A DNA stretch of 31,277 nt from Bacteroidales bacterium UBA5536 (GTDB lineage Bacteria; Bacteroidota; Bacteroidia; Bacteroidales; F082). This document shows positions 14,930 to 24,130 of the stretch, piece by piece. A program made the translations under genes and the position numbers. Position 1 is the stretch's first letter, and each line of letters begins with the position of its first letter. The notes beneath the pieces were generated by a model, which searched no databases, was not told the origin of the DNA, and was given only the letters and a program-made list of their open reading frames with translations. Location: the NCBI GenBank assembly GCA_002426795.1, contig DINQ01000019.1, forward strand, positions 1-31,277, written 5' to 3'.

Positions 14930-16057
14930 TTACTGATTCAACATCACAGGCATAATCAGCATCAGGATGTCTTCATTTTCGTTTTCGTTGTCAACGGGAT
15001 ACAAAATACCAGCCCGGTTGGGAGCCGACATTTCAAGTCGAACATCATCATTCGACAAATTCACCAGCATTTCCTGGAAGAAACGTGAGTTGAAACCAAT
15101 TTCCATGTCATCACCCTCGTAGCTACAAGTCAGTCGCTCTTTCGCTTCATTATAGTAATCGAGGTCTTCTGCTGAAAGCACCAGTTCCTGGCCGGCAATT
15201 TTGAAGCGCACCTGATGTGTGGCCTTGCTCGAAAAGATTGCCACACGCTTGATCGAGCTCAGCAGCGAAAGTCTGTCGATACTCAGTTTATTTGGATTTG
15301 TGGTTGGAATGACTGCTTCATAATTGGGATAGCGGCCTTCAATCAGGCGGCAAATCAGCTTGACATTGTCGAAGGTAAAAGATGCGTTCGTTTGGTTAAA
15401 CTGCAGTAAAACCTTTTCATCATTTTTGTTTGCCAGCAAGTTTTTTAGCTGGTTAATAGGCTTCTTGGGAAGTATGAAAGCGGCATTTTGTTCTGCATGC
15501 ACATCCAATCGACGATAACGCACCAATTTGTGGGCATCTGTTGCCACAAAGGTGAGGTAATCAGCCGACATCTCAATCAAAACACCCGACATCACAGGTC
15601 TTAGCTCATCGTTGCCTGTTGCAAAAATGGTCTTTTCAAAACCGTTGGCAAGCACTTCTGCTGCCAGTTCCATCTGGTTGGGATCGACCAAGGTCGGTGA
15701 CTGAGGAAACTCATCACTCTTGTGCCCCGACAATTTATACCTTCCTTCACCTGCTGTAAGTTCCACAGCAAGTGTTTCTTTGTTCACGTTAAACGTGACA
15801 GGGATTTCCGGGAAAGTTTTCATGGTGTCGAGCAGGATGCGCGCAGGGATAGTTACTTCGCCTGTGCCTTCTGCCATATCAGGTTTGAGTGAAATCACCA
15901 TAGTTGTTTCGAGGTCAGAAGCGGTTATTGTCAAACCTTCTTCGCTCAATCTAAACAAAAAATCGTCGAGAATGGGCAGCGTATTATTTGAACTGATAAC
16001 TCCTCCAAGTGCCTGCAGGCTTTTCAAGAGCTTAAGACTGGAAAGAATGAATTTCAT
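14930..16057 (-). CDS. dnaN: DNA polymerase III beta subunit (sliding clamp)
   Basis: The protein forms the ring-shaped dimer that tethers DNA polymerase III and other partners to DNA. At 375 residues its length is normal for the family. The start MKFILSSLKLLKSLQALGGVISSNNTLPIL is the family N-terminus. Domain 1 continues with the DFLFRLSEEGLTITASDLETTM segment, domain 2 contains MSGVLIEMSADYLTFVATDAHKL, and the C-terminus ends with the hydrophobic LIMPVMLNQ strand of the partner-binding pocket. It stands apart from dnaA, recF and gyrB, as often in Bacteroidota. It has its own TAnnTTTG promoter in the spacer after plsY and its own terminator, so it is a single-gene transcription unit. Confidence 0.97.
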   Translation of the reverse strand: MKFILSSLKLLKSLQALGGVISSNNTLPILDDFLFRLSEEGLTITASDLETTMVISLKPDMAEGTGEVTIPARILLDTMKTFPEIPVTFNVNKETLAVELTAGEGRYKLSGHKSDEFPQSPTLVDPNQMELAAEVLANGFEKTIFATGNDELRPVMSGVLIEMSADYLTFVATDAHKLVRYRRLDVHAEQNAAFILPKKPINQLKNLLANKNDEKVLLQFNQTNASFTFDNVKLICRLIEGRYPNYEAVIPTTNPNKLSIDRLSLLSSIKRVAIFSSKATHQVRFKIAGQELVLSAEDLDYYNEAKERLTCSYEGDDMEIGFNSRFFQEMLVNLSNDDVRLEMSAPNRAGILYPVDNENENEDILMLIMPVMLNQ

Positions 16058-16089
16058 GAGCTATTGATTTTATTCGGACTGTAAAATTA

Positions 16090-16097
16090 CAAAATTA
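16090..16097 (-). promoter_or_regulatory. -7 promoter element for dnaN (TAATTTTG)
   Basis: The plus strand reads CAAAATTA, which is TAATTTTG on the minus strand, an exact match to TAnnTTTG. It lies about 32 bp upstream of the dnaN ATG, within the 84-bp spacer after plsY. Confidence 0.6.
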
Positions 16098-16141
16098 GAC
16101 GTGAAGATTTCCTCACTTGAGAAAAGTTTGTCAACATTTTT

Positions 16142-16792
16142 TTAAGGTTTGCTTTGACCAGATTTTCCTGGTCTGAACTTCGACTCGGTGCCGTTGAGCA
16201 ACCGCTTGATGTTTTTGCGGTGTGTGATGGGCAAAAAAACAGCCACAGCAACAGCAAGTACAATATAAATCACATGCGAAGGAGGAAACAAAAAGATCAC
16301 CATCAAAGGGAAAGAAATACCTGCAGTGATGCTTCCCAGCGAAACATACCCACTGATGATGAGCACAGTAGCAAATATAATGACAGCTCCAACGGCAGCC
16401 ATCGGATACAAGCCAAAGCCAACACCCAGCAAGGTTGCCACTCCCTTTCCTCCTTTGAATCCTGCAAAAACAGGAAATGTATGCCCCAACACAACGGCTG
16501 CAGCCGAAATCAGCATCAGGTAAGGCGACACATCTTTCCCACCAAGCCAATGAAAAATAACTGGCGTCAGCAACACTGCTGACAAACCTTTCAGGATATC
16601 AACCAGCAGCACCGGAATTCCAGCTTTCAATCCCAGCACACGGATGGTGTTGGTTGCTCCGGCATTGCCCGAACCCTCCTTTCGAACGTCTACACCGTAA
16701 AAACGCCTTCCAACCCAAACGGCTGTCGGAATCGAGCCCAAAATATAAGCCACTAAAACAGGAACAACTACTTGAATGATTGTGAGTAACAT
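16142..16792 (-). CDS. plsY: Glycerol-3-phosphate acyltransferase PlsY
   Basis: This integral membrane enzyme transfers an acyl group from acyl-phosphate to glycerol-3-phosphate, the first step of phospholipid synthesis in most bacteria. The frame extends to 16840 inside the upstream gene, but ATG 16792 gives the canonical start MLLTIIQVVVPVLVAYILGSIP and lies 4 bp after the previous stop. The 216-residue protein carries motif 1 GSIPTAVW (19-26) with GSGNAGATN (40-48), motif 2 FKGGKGVAT, and a C-terminal THRKNIKRLLNGTE, with about five membrane helices. It is the last gene of the long minus-strand operon that also encodes triosephosphate isomerase, whose substrate dihydroxyacetone phosphate is the usual source of glycerol-3-phosphate. 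Confidence 0.96.
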   Translation of the reverse strand: MLLTIIQVVVPVLVAYILGSIPTAVWVGRRFYGVDVRKEGSGNAGATNTIRVLGLKAGIPVLLVDILKGLSAVLLTPVIFHWLGGKDVSPYLMLISAAAVVLGHTFPVFAGFKGGKGVATLLGVGFGLYPMAAVGAVIIFATVLIISGYVSLGSITAGISFPLMVIFLFPPSHVIYIVLAVAVAVFLPITHRKNIKRLLNGTESKFRPGKSGQSKP

Positions 16793-16796
16793 AAGC

Positions 16797-19700
16797 TTAG
16801 TTATTATAGGACGCTTCCTGCATACGACGAATGAAATCAACAGCCTTGCGCCGGGTTGAAATTACAAATTCATATTGAATGCCTGTATCAGGGTCTGTTT
16901 GTATCCTTTTTTCCTGTTTGATTTCCATGAGTCTGCTATTGAAATCATCGGAGGATGAGATGGCCTGCATGATGCCATTCTCGTAATAAAAGAAATACCA
17001 TTGCTTTTCGTTTGGCTGCAGGTAGAGTGCAACGCCATCGCTGGCGCGGCTATGCTCGATACTCAGATAGCCGTTGATTTGTTTATTTACCTGGGTTTTT
17101 CCAACATTGCTCAGCGAAATAAGGCCTTCCGACACGAAAGAGCTCATGCTTTTGATCCATCGGAGTTTCACATCGCTAAGCACGATAGACTTCTGCATAG
17201 CTTCGGGTACACGCCTTGGCGTACCATACAGCTGTAGCTCTGTAGTGATTTTATCTGATTCGTCTTTATTTGAAAGTTTACCTAAAGCATAAAGATAATT
17301 ACTCTGGTTGAGGCTGGCTCCTTTTTTCGCAATGGCATTCAGGCTGTCGGCCATGATTTCCAGTAATTTATCATCGAAGAAAAAGTTGAGCAGGACTGTT
17401 GTTTGCAAACTGGTACTGTCGGGAATCAGGTGGTGTTCGAAATTGCCATAAATATCCAGGTCAAATAAGGGTAACTTCAGTCCAAGATTTAGCTGATCTT
17501 TTCCTTCAACGATACACCTGTTCGTAGAAAGCTGCAACAAAGGCCTGGCAGCCAAATTATCCTGAGGCACCAACTTAAACGAGCCCGTCGTCTTATCAAA
17601 CCAGACAACACCTGATTGCTTCACAACAGTCTGGTCGGTCTCGGCCCGCGGATAAGTCAACATGGTCGCAAAATACCTGTTTTCGAGGGAGCTGTAATAA
17701 TATCCTGTTTGAAGCATATTTCCCGCCATATCCTTTGCATTCAACGGAACGGGTAACACTACATTTCGCGGGTCGACAACCGTATCAAAAGCAACCCATG
17801 CGTCGTCGGTGTCGCGACAGCTGTAAACCGGTTGAAAGCCTCCGGAGAATTCCAGGTTTTTCCTGTTTGCAAGCAAATTCACGTTTCCGGTAAATCTAAA
17901 ATACGGATTCAGATAAAAATCCTGCGATTTTTCAATAATACCGGTTGCTGTAGTGATCCCCTGCTGATTAGGGCCAACCGAGCTCATCAAAAAGTTTTGG
18001 CTCTGTCCGTTTATGTCAACATAGGCGTAATCGCCGCTTGCCATGTACTGGTGGCGCGAAAAGATATTGACTTCTGCCTCTGTAAAACGATGGTATAGTG
18101 TTTCTGTATTGGCAATAATGGTCGCACTTTTCAGCGTTTCCATACGTGCATCCTCGAAGATTGTCACCCGACCATCATCCGGAAAAACAGCAGCGTCTGC
18201 CACCCTGATAATCTTCACATCGCGTGCTTTGATGGCATATTCCTTGAGGTCGTAATCGGCTTCCAGGCAGAAAAAAGCCAGTGAGTCCTGTTCGGGATGC
18301 GTCGACACAAATAAAGATCCACTCAGATCGACTTTGATCAATTGCTCAAAATTCAGACTATCAAGTCCATAGAGGCGTTCAATGCGGTTGTTATTCAGAT
18401 GCAGAACATCTTCGTCCATCAGCCAGTTAGCTTCGTCGAGCGTTGACATATACTGGTTAAATGGAAACTTCAGGTTGCTGTTTTCGTTGACATAGCGAAA
18501 ATTTCCCGTGCGTTTGACAAAATCAATTTTCGCCTTATACCGATCAGCCATAAAAGCTTTCTTTCGCCCGATGGCCGTATACAAACTAAACTCAGCTGTA
18601 TCTGCCGCAAATGACTGCTCGGCAAAGCTAAAATAGTCAGAAAGCATCTCTGCCTGGCCAAACGTTAGTGTACCAGCAGCATCCAAGCCGGCCGGACTTA
18701 GCTCTGCCAGCCCGCGAAAAACACTGTTATTGAACAAGATGATGGGACTTTGCAAGGTCTGTAAGCGCACGATATTGGTGTCGGCATCCCATGCAAAGTT
18801 TATCGAATCAGCCTGCGCCATAGGGAAGGCAACAGGACTCTTCACCGGCTCCATATCGAAACGCATCGCCAGCGCACGGACAGAATCGGGATAAAACCAA
18901 AAAGTATCGGCTACAGTGTTGCTCGATAAGTATGCTAAACGACCATCACCAAAAAAGCCCTGATTGCTCAGGTGGATACCCTGATAGAATTTCGCTTTCT
19001 CGCCGAACATGGCATAGCCAGATTCGTCAAACTGGTGATCGAAACCAAGCGAATAATCCGGCATCACAATCAGTGGCTCAACAATGGTCGGGAAAATACC
19101 AGCTGCATTGAGGTAACCTGCAAATCGAAGATTTTCTGTACTGAAATTGTCGAGACTATCCAATTGAAACGGGTCGACCACATAAAAAAACTTGTCTCTT
19201 AACAGGCGGCCATCGTTGGTTTCAGGTTTATCGAAATAAACATACGACTCGCTTTTGCTGTCGAAAATGGGATACTGTGGATAGCTTTTGTGCCCCGATT
19301 TGTTGTCACTTTTGTCGATGTAAATCACACCAGCCATGTCGGCAATCACGTTTTTTACGCGGATAAATCGTTTGCCAGCATTGGGTTGTTTTTGCCTGAT
19401 ACTATCTTTCTGTTCTACAAAAAACGACAACGAATCGATCACGCTCAGTTGTAGGCTGAAGGCATCATAATCAAAAGTACCCTGTTGGGTATAAAACTCA
19501 AACAGCCCTGCTCCCACCAATCCGCTGAAATTGAAATTGCGGTTTCTTTTCATCTCAATCTGCTGGTTGCGGGGCACAATTTGCACCCTTTGCGAATCGC
19601 TGAGGATAACCTGACGCACTCCGTTGATGCGCATATCCAACGAATCGAGGTTTAGCGTAATATTGGGCTGACGTGCTGCGGTCACCGTTTGAATGCGGAT

Positions 19701-21368
19701 CACGTCATGGTCCGATCGTTCGGCGCGCGCATCCAGGGTATTGAAAAAACGGTCTTTCACCGAAGCCTCCTGTTTGTCAGGGTCATACACCAGAAATCCT
19801 TTGGCTGCCATGCGCAGAAACTGACCGACAACCTGCTCCGGCGGCTTGTTGATAAAGGATGAAAATGCATTAAGTTTGATGATGCGGCATCCAAAAGTTT
19901 TGAGAAAGTTTTCCACCAAAAACATCGGATTCACGTCGTCGATGCCACGAAGCCGGTAAAAATCTTCTTCAGCAAAAAAATTGGCCGATTCCAGATATCC
20001 TTTGCTCTCCGAACCCAAACCTTCAAGTGCCTTAAAATAAACCCGCGCATTGTCCAGATTCCAGTAAAGCGCTTCAAGATAAATGTCGATGCTATGATAG
20101 GAATCAAAAAACGGACTATCAGCCAGACCACTTTCTGACCTGAACAGCGTCAGCTGTCGCTTGTCGTTATCGTAACGCAGTTGCAAGCCCGGATGGTAGA
20201 GTGAATCGCCTTCGAGGTAAAAACTGGCCGTTGCGCGGTCTGCCAGCAGGCGTTGCTCGTTGATGATAAAACTTAGTGAAGCAATCTGACCAAATCGTTT
20301 GCCGTTGCGGTTGAAAAACAGAACGGCTTTGTTGGCGCCTTCGCCAGTGCCGATCACCGTTTCGCCCTCCATAGCCAGACCACCCACATAATCGATGTCC
20401 TGGAAAATATTTTTGATTTCGTAATTCTTGAAATAGGATGTAAACCGTGGGTAGGAAGTACGCGAATTGGGCGGACTGTTGAGCACCTTGTCCTGAAAAC
20501 TGCCCTTCATCGGAAAACTAAAATAATCTTTGTTGTAAAATGTAACCGAATCGGCATTGTATTCTGACTGCGAAAGATCGATCGTATAATCGGATAATTC
20601 CGCAAAAACCCGTTTGTCGTCGAGTTGAAAACGCCACCAGTCGATACGTCCGTTTTTGCCTTTCCAGGTGTTGGTCAGCTGATTGTACTTACCACTCGTT
20701 TCCTGAATCACCGAGCTGTCCTTTCGCGAAGCACACACAATACCCGCTTTGTCGACCAATAGCTCGATGGCAGTGTCGTTAACAAACTGAAAGCTTGCAT
20801 TTTTGATGCGCCAGACCGTCGAACCACGTTGCGACAAGATGCCATATTCCAACAATTCCTGCGAATAGCCAAGGTGATCAGTGAAATCACGACTGGATGC
20901 AGTTTCGAGGCTGTGTTGGGTCACGAGCAACCAATTGATGACGCTTTCTGGCTTCTGTGCACTTTTAGCCAGTAAATCAATGTTGCGGAAGAAATCATAG
21001 AAATATGGGAAGTTGCGTAGCTTCTTCTGGCGCATACTTTCGCTAATCTGCTTGATCAGGTCCTTTTCCTCTTTTCCAAAACGGCCGGCATTCCAGCGGT
21101 CTATCAAACCCGGGAGAAGGTCGTCGGCTTTCTTTTCGTAGGTTTTATTGGGTGTATCGCGCAGCAGATCGGCAATTTGCAGGATAAACACATCTGACTC
21201 GGATGCAAAATAAGGCTGCTCCTGTGCAAGCAGTGGTTGACCAAAAAGAGACAAAACAAGAAAAAACAACACATGTAGAAAATGCTTCCATACATGGTTG
21301 TTGACAGCTCCGGATCGAACGGCTGCAGTTGTTTTTGTCGTTCGTTTTTTTAAAACCTTCATAAGCAT
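16797..21368 (-). CDS. Very large secreted/envelope protein of unknown function (~1,520 aa)
   Basis: I do not recognise the family. The longest frame starts at TTG 21407; ATG 21368 or 21362 gives a basic n-region followed by a signal peptide (HVLFFLVLSLFGQPLLAQ), so the protein is exported. After the signal peptide there is a mostly helical region of about 180 residues, rich in Lys/Glu (for example ADLLRDTPNKTYEKKADDLL). Over 1,200 residues of beta-rich sequence follow, dominated by Asp/Asn/aromatic alternation, with no other obvious membrane helix. Segments such as GRVTIFEDARMETLKSATI and FRFTGNVNLLANRKNLEFSG show the repeated short-strand rhythm of long beta-solenoid or OstA/LptA-like proteins, but I cannot prove homology. 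Cysteines are rare. It lies between prmA (52 bp) and plsY (4 bp) and is probably co-transcribed with envelope-lipid synthesis. An outer-membrane biogenesis role is inference from context. Confidence 0.85.
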   Translation of the reverse strand: MLMKVLKKRTTKTTAAVRSGAVNNHVWKHFLHVLFFLVLSLFGQPLLAQEQPYFASESDVFILQIADLLRDTPNKTYEKKADDLLPGLIDRWNAGRFGKEEKDLIKQISESMRQKKLRNFPYFYDFFRNIDLLAKSAQKPESVINWLLVTQHSLETASSRDFTDHLGYSQELLEYGILSQRGSTVWRIKNASFQFVNDTAIELLVDKAGIVCASRKDSSVIQETSGKYNQLTNTWKGKNGRIDWWRFQLDDKRVFAELSDYTIDLSQSEYNADSVTFYNKDYFSFPMKGSFQDKVLNSPPNSRTSYPRFTSYFKNYEIKNIFQDIDYVGGLAMEGETVIGTGEGANKAVLFFNRNGKRFGQIASLSFIINEQRLLADRATASFYLEGDSLYHPGLQLRYDNDKRQLTLFRSESGLADSPFFDSYHSIDIYLEALYWNLDNARVYFKALEGLGSESKGYLESANFFAEEDFYRLRGIDDVNPMFLVENFLKTFGCRIIKLNAFSSFINKPPEQVVGQFLRMAAKGFLVYDPDKQEASVKDRFFNTLDARAERSDHDVIRIQTVTAARQPNITLNLDSLDMRINGVRQVILSDSQRVQIVPRNQQIEMKRNRNFNFSGLVGAGLFEFYTQQGTFDYDAFSLQLSVIDSLSFFVEQKDSIRQKQPNAGKRFIRVKNVIADMAGVIYIDKSDNKSGHKSYPQYPIFDSKSESYVYFDKPETNDGRLLRDKFFYVVDPFQLDSLDNFSTENLRFAGYLNAAGIFPTIVEPLIVMPDYSLGFDHQFDESGYAMFGEKAKFYQGIHLSNQGFFGDGRLAYLSSNTVADTFWFYPDSVRALAMRFDMEPVKSPVAFPMAQADSINFAWDADTNIVRLQTLQSPIILFNNSVFRGLAELSPAGLDAAGTLTFGQAEMLSDYFSFAEQSFAADTAEFSLYTAIGRKKAFMADRYKAKIDFVKRTGNFRYVNENSNLKFPFNQYMSTLDEANWLMDEDVLHLNNNRIERLYGLDSLNFEQLIKVDLSGSLFVSTHPEQDSLAFFCLEADYDLKEYAIKARDVKIIRVADAAVFPDDGRVTIFEDARMETLKSATIIANTETLYHRFTEAEVNIFSRHQYMASGDYAYVDINGQSQNFLMSSVGPNQQGITTATGIIEKSQDFYLNPYFRFTGNVNLLANRKNLEFSGGFQPVYSCRDTDDAWVAFDTVVDPRNVVLPVPLNAKDMAGNMLQTGYYYSSLENRYFATMLTYPRAETDQTVVKQSGVVWFDKTTGSFKLVPQDNLAARPLLQLSTNRCIVEGKDQLNLGLKLPLFDLDIYGNFEHHLIPDSTSLQTTVLLNFFFDDKLLEIMADSLNAIAKKGASLNQSNYLYALGKLSNKDESDKITTELQLYGTPRRVPEAMQKSIVLSDVKLRWIKSMSSFVSEGLISLSNVGKTQVNKQINGYLSIEHSRASDGVALYLQPNEKQWYFFYYENGIMQAISSSDDFNSRLMEIKQEKRIQTDPDTGIQYEFVISTRRKAVDFIRRMQEASYNN

Positions 21369-21420
21369 AGTGCCTGCAACAAAAGCAGGAAAACCTAAAA
21401 AACGCAAAAGTGCCTTATTC

Positions 21421-22254
21421 TTAGTCCTTTTTAAACACCGCGGCCACCCATTTGTTCCTGTCGGTGTGTTTCTGGTAAACCAATCCCAGTTTTTCAGCAG
21501 CGGCTTTGATATCCGGCAGGTCGTCTATGTAAAAACCACTGAGTAAAATAATCCCATTTGGAAGCAATGCTGCTGCATAAGCCGGAAGGTCGGCCAGCAA
21601 GATGTTGCGGTTGATATTTGCCAGGATGACATCGAAATTCCGGTCACCAATCGTACCTGCATCACCCAGTTCCACATCAATCGAAGCAGAATCATTTAAC
21701 CGCACATTGTCCTGGGCATTATTGTATGCCCACTCATCGTTGTCGATAGCAACCGCATGGGCCGCTCCCAGTTTCATGGCCAGGATTGCCAGCACAGCTG
21801 TACCGCTTCCCATATCGAGCACTTGTTTGTTTTTTAGCTCCGTTTCAAACAACAAGGCAATGATCTGAGCTGTTGTCTCGTGGTGTGCCGTACCAAACGA
21901 CATACGGGGCTCGATGAGGATGTCATAGGCAAAACGGGAATCAGCCTCATGAAAGGGCGCCCTGATGCGACATTGCTCATTGATGACAACCGGATCGTAG
22001 GACGATTCCCAAATGGCATTCCAGTTCTGATCAATCATGGGTTCCACACTTTTCAGCTGAATATCAGTAAAAAGGGGCATTTTGAGCAAGACTTCTACAG
22101 CAGATCGATCGAAACTTTCTTCAGGACAATAAGCCCTGAAAAAAGTTTCGTCTTCCATAAAGCTATCGCATCCCACCTCGCCAAGCAAGGCCGAAAACAT
22201 CTCGCGGGTGTCGTCGTCAGGCGGGAGGCTGAAACAGAGTTCGAGGTATGTCAT
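21421..22254 (-). CDS. prmA: Ribosomal protein L11 methyltransferase
   Basis: This is an S-adenosylmethionine-dependent enzyme that methylates ribosomal protein L11. The 277-residue protein has an N-terminal substrate-recognition domain (about 1-95). The PrmA signature EPRMSFGTAHHETT follows at 115-128, then SAM motif I LDMGSGTAVLAI (about 146-157) and the catalytic-loop-like VILANINRNIL (about 209-219), all in the expected order. The ATG overlaps the tpiA stop by one base (TAATG), so translation is coupled. It sits in a likely operon between tpiA and the large envelope protein. The assignment is firm. Confidence 0.95.
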   Translation of the reverse strand: MTYLELCFSLPPDDDTREMFSALLGEVGCDSFMEDETFFRAYCPEESFDRSAVEVLLKMPLFTDIQLKSVEPMIDQNWNAIWESSYDPVVINEQCRIRAPFHEADSRFAYDILIEPRMSFGTAHHETTAQIIALLFETELKNKQVLDMGSGTAVLAILAMKLGAAHAVAIDNDEWAYNNAQDNVRLNDSASIDVELGDAGTIGDRNFDVILANINRNILLADLPAYAAALLPNGIILLSGFYIDDLPDIKAAAEKLGLVYQKHTDRNKWVAAVFKKD

Positions 22255-23018
22255 TACTCAGCCGAAGCTTGCTTGCAGATAGAAACAAATTCTTCAGCAA
22301 CCAGCGAAGCACCACCAATCAAGCCACCATCAACTCCTGGTTTCGAGAAGATTTCGGTCGCGTTTTTGGCATTGCAGCTCCCACCATAAAGAATCATAGT
22401 GGCTTCGGCAACTTCTTCGCCGTAACGCTCAGTGATGAGGGTGCGGATGTAAGCGTGCATTTCCTGTGCCTGATCGGGAGTGGCTGTCATGCCTGTTCCA
22501 ATGGCCCAAACGGGTTCGTAAGCGATGATGACTTTTGCAAATTCTACTGTATCCAGGTGAAACAAGCCATGACGAACCATCTGACGAACCACTTCGAAAT
22601 GGGTTCCAGCTTCGCGTTCGGGCAATGATTCGCCTACACAAAAGATTGGTACTATGCCATGTGCCAATGCCTGATTCACTTTGGCAGTCAGCATCTTATC
22701 GTCTTCGCCAAAATATTTTCTGCGTTCGCTGTGGCCGATGATGCAATGACTGATTTCCATCGAATTGAGCATGCTGGCCGAAACTTCGCCAGTGTAGGCA
22801 CCTGCTTCAAAAGGACTCAAATTTTGGGCTCCCACTTTAAAGAGTTTGTCTTCGGTATAGTCCGAAGCAAGCTCCAGATAGGGATAAGGTGGGCAAATGA
22901 TGACTTCAGCAGTTGGCTTTTCCTCTTCGAGTGTGTCCATCAAGTCTTCAATCAAATCTTCGGCTTCCTGAAATGAGAGGTTCATCTTCCAGTTACCAGC
23001 TACAATTTTTCTACGCAT
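22254..23018 (-). CDS. tpiA: Triosephosphate isomerase
   Basis: The enzyme interconverts dihydroxyacetone phosphate and glyceraldehyde-3-phosphate. The frame opens two codons earlier at a TTG, but ATG 23018 gives the conserved start MRRKIVAGNWKMN (254 residues). Catalytic residues are in place: Lys11 in NWKMN, His96 in IIGHSERR and Glu168 in AYEPVWAIGTG. The phosphate-binding C-terminal loops ILYGGSCN and DGGLIGGASL are also present. It is 27 bp downstream of the permease gene and overlaps prmA by one base, so it is part of the long minus-strand operon. Confidence 0.97.
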   Translation of the reverse strand: MRRKIVAGNWKMNLSFQEAEDLIEDLMDTLEEEKPTAEVIICPPYPYLELASDYTEDKLFKVGAQNLSPFEAGAYTGEVSASMLNSMEISHCIIGHSERRKYFGEDDKMLTAKVNQALAHGIVPIFCVGESLPEREAGTHFEVVRQMVRHGLFHLDTVEFAKVIIAYEPVWAIGTGMTATPDQAQEMHAYIRTLITERYGEEVAEATMILYGGSCNAKNATEIFSKPGVDGGLIGGASLVAEEFVSICKQASAE

Positions 23019-23045
23019 AACCAATGTTTTAAGTTGTTTGAGTGT

Positions 23046-24125
23046 TTAAGCTAACCTAATTCTGGGATCTAAAATCCCGTAGAGAATATCGACAAAAATA
23101 TTAATTAAAATCAAGATAAGCGCAATCAATAATACACTTCCCATAATTACCGGTAAATCATATTGTTCGAGTGCGCTCACGATTGTCACACCAATACCTT
23201 TCCAATCGAAAACATATTCCACAAATACGGCTCCGGCCAATAAGGAGGCAAACCAGCCCGAGATGGCTGTAACCACCGGGTTGAGGGCATTGCGCATGGC
23301 ATGCAAACCAATCACACGGTAGGCTGGCAAGCCTTTGGCACGTGCTGTTCTGATGTAGTCGAACGACAGCACCTCGAGCAAAGAAGTGCGTGTGAGCTCA
23401 GTTACAATTGCCAACGGCCTGATGCCAAGTGTAATAGCCGGTAAAATAAGATTTTTCAATTCGAGGTATTCACCGTTTCCCAAATCGTCCACTGCATACA
23501 AACTGCCAAACATATTCAAACCAGTATAATCGGCCAGCAGAAAGGCGAATATCCATGCCATGAGAATGGCCGCGAAAAAAGAGGGTAGCGACATACCCAT
23601 GGTGGTAATGACCAACACGAAACGGTTAAGCAGGGGCGAGTTCACCACGGCCGCCAACAGACCAATCAAAAGGCCAAGCACCAGTGCAATGGAAACCGAA
23701 ACAAATGCCAGCAAAAGCGTTTTAGGAAATGCCTCGGCCAAAATGGTCGTCACCAAACGTTTACTTTGGTAAGATTGCCGCAGATAAGGCAGCTTGGCCA
23801 CCAGCACCTTTTGTCCAATGCTGATCAAAGGAAAAGCGTAGGTGTATTTTTTCTGGTCAAAAAAGAAGGCTTCGCCGGATGATTGGGTCTGAAAAACCGA
23901 CAAAGGCGACAAGTCGTTCAGGTAGCTGAAATACTGCACACCCAGAGGCTGGTTGAGCCCCAGCTCAGTGCGGATGGCATCAATTTCCTGCTGATCTGCC
24001 CGTTGTCCCAGCATCATCCGGGCAGGATCGCCTGGCAAGACCGTAAAAAGGAAAAACACCAATGTCACCACACCCAACAACACTGCCATACCATAGAAAA
24101 GCCTGCGAAGGATGTAGTTTGTCAT
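23046..24125 (-). CDS. ABC transporter permease, OppB/DppB type
   Basis: This is an inner-membrane permease subunit of a binding-protein-dependent transporter of the oligopeptide family. ATG 24125 is chosen because MTNYILRRLFYGMAVLLGVVTLVFFLFTVLPGDP is the invariant OppB start; the upstream 24 codons overlap the previous gene. The protein has 359 residues and about six membrane helices. The ATPase-coupling EAA-type loop is TARAKGLPAYRVIGLHAMRN, and the family C-terminus is DILYGILDPRIRLA. The first periplasmic loop, about 80 residues between helices 1 and 2, contains the typical LGLNQPLGVQYFSYL. No partner permease, ATPase or binding protein is in the window, so the rest of the transporter must be encoded elsewhere. 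It is 5 bp after the upstream gene. Confidence 0.9.
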   Translation of the reverse strand: MTNYILRRLFYGMAVLLGVVTLVFFLFTVLPGDPARMMLGQRADQQEIDAIRTELGLNQPLGVQYFSYLNDLSPLSVFQTQSSGEAFFFDQKKYTYAFPLISIGQKVLVAKLPYLRQSYQSKRLVTTILAEAFPKTLLLAFVSVSIALVLGLLIGLLAAVVNSPLLNRFVLVITTMGMSLPSFFAAILMAWIFAFLLADYTGLNMFGSLYAVDDLGNGEYLELKNLILPAITLGIRPLAIVTELTRTSLLEVLSFDYIRTARAKGLPAYRVIGLHAMRNALNPVVTAISGWFASLLAGAVFVEYVFDWKGIGVTIVSALEQYDLPVIMGSVLLIALILILINIFVDILYGILDPRIRLA

Positions 24126-24130
24126 GGCGT

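Noticed and set aside
16797..16840. Longer plsY start at 16840
   Set aside because: The extension lies within the end of the upstream gene and adds a non-family N-terminus; ATG 16792 gives the conserved PlsY start.
21880..22389. Plus-strand open frame of 169 codons across prmA and tpiA
   Set aside because: It is antisense to catalytic regions of two firmly identified genes, with no promoter or recognisable motif.
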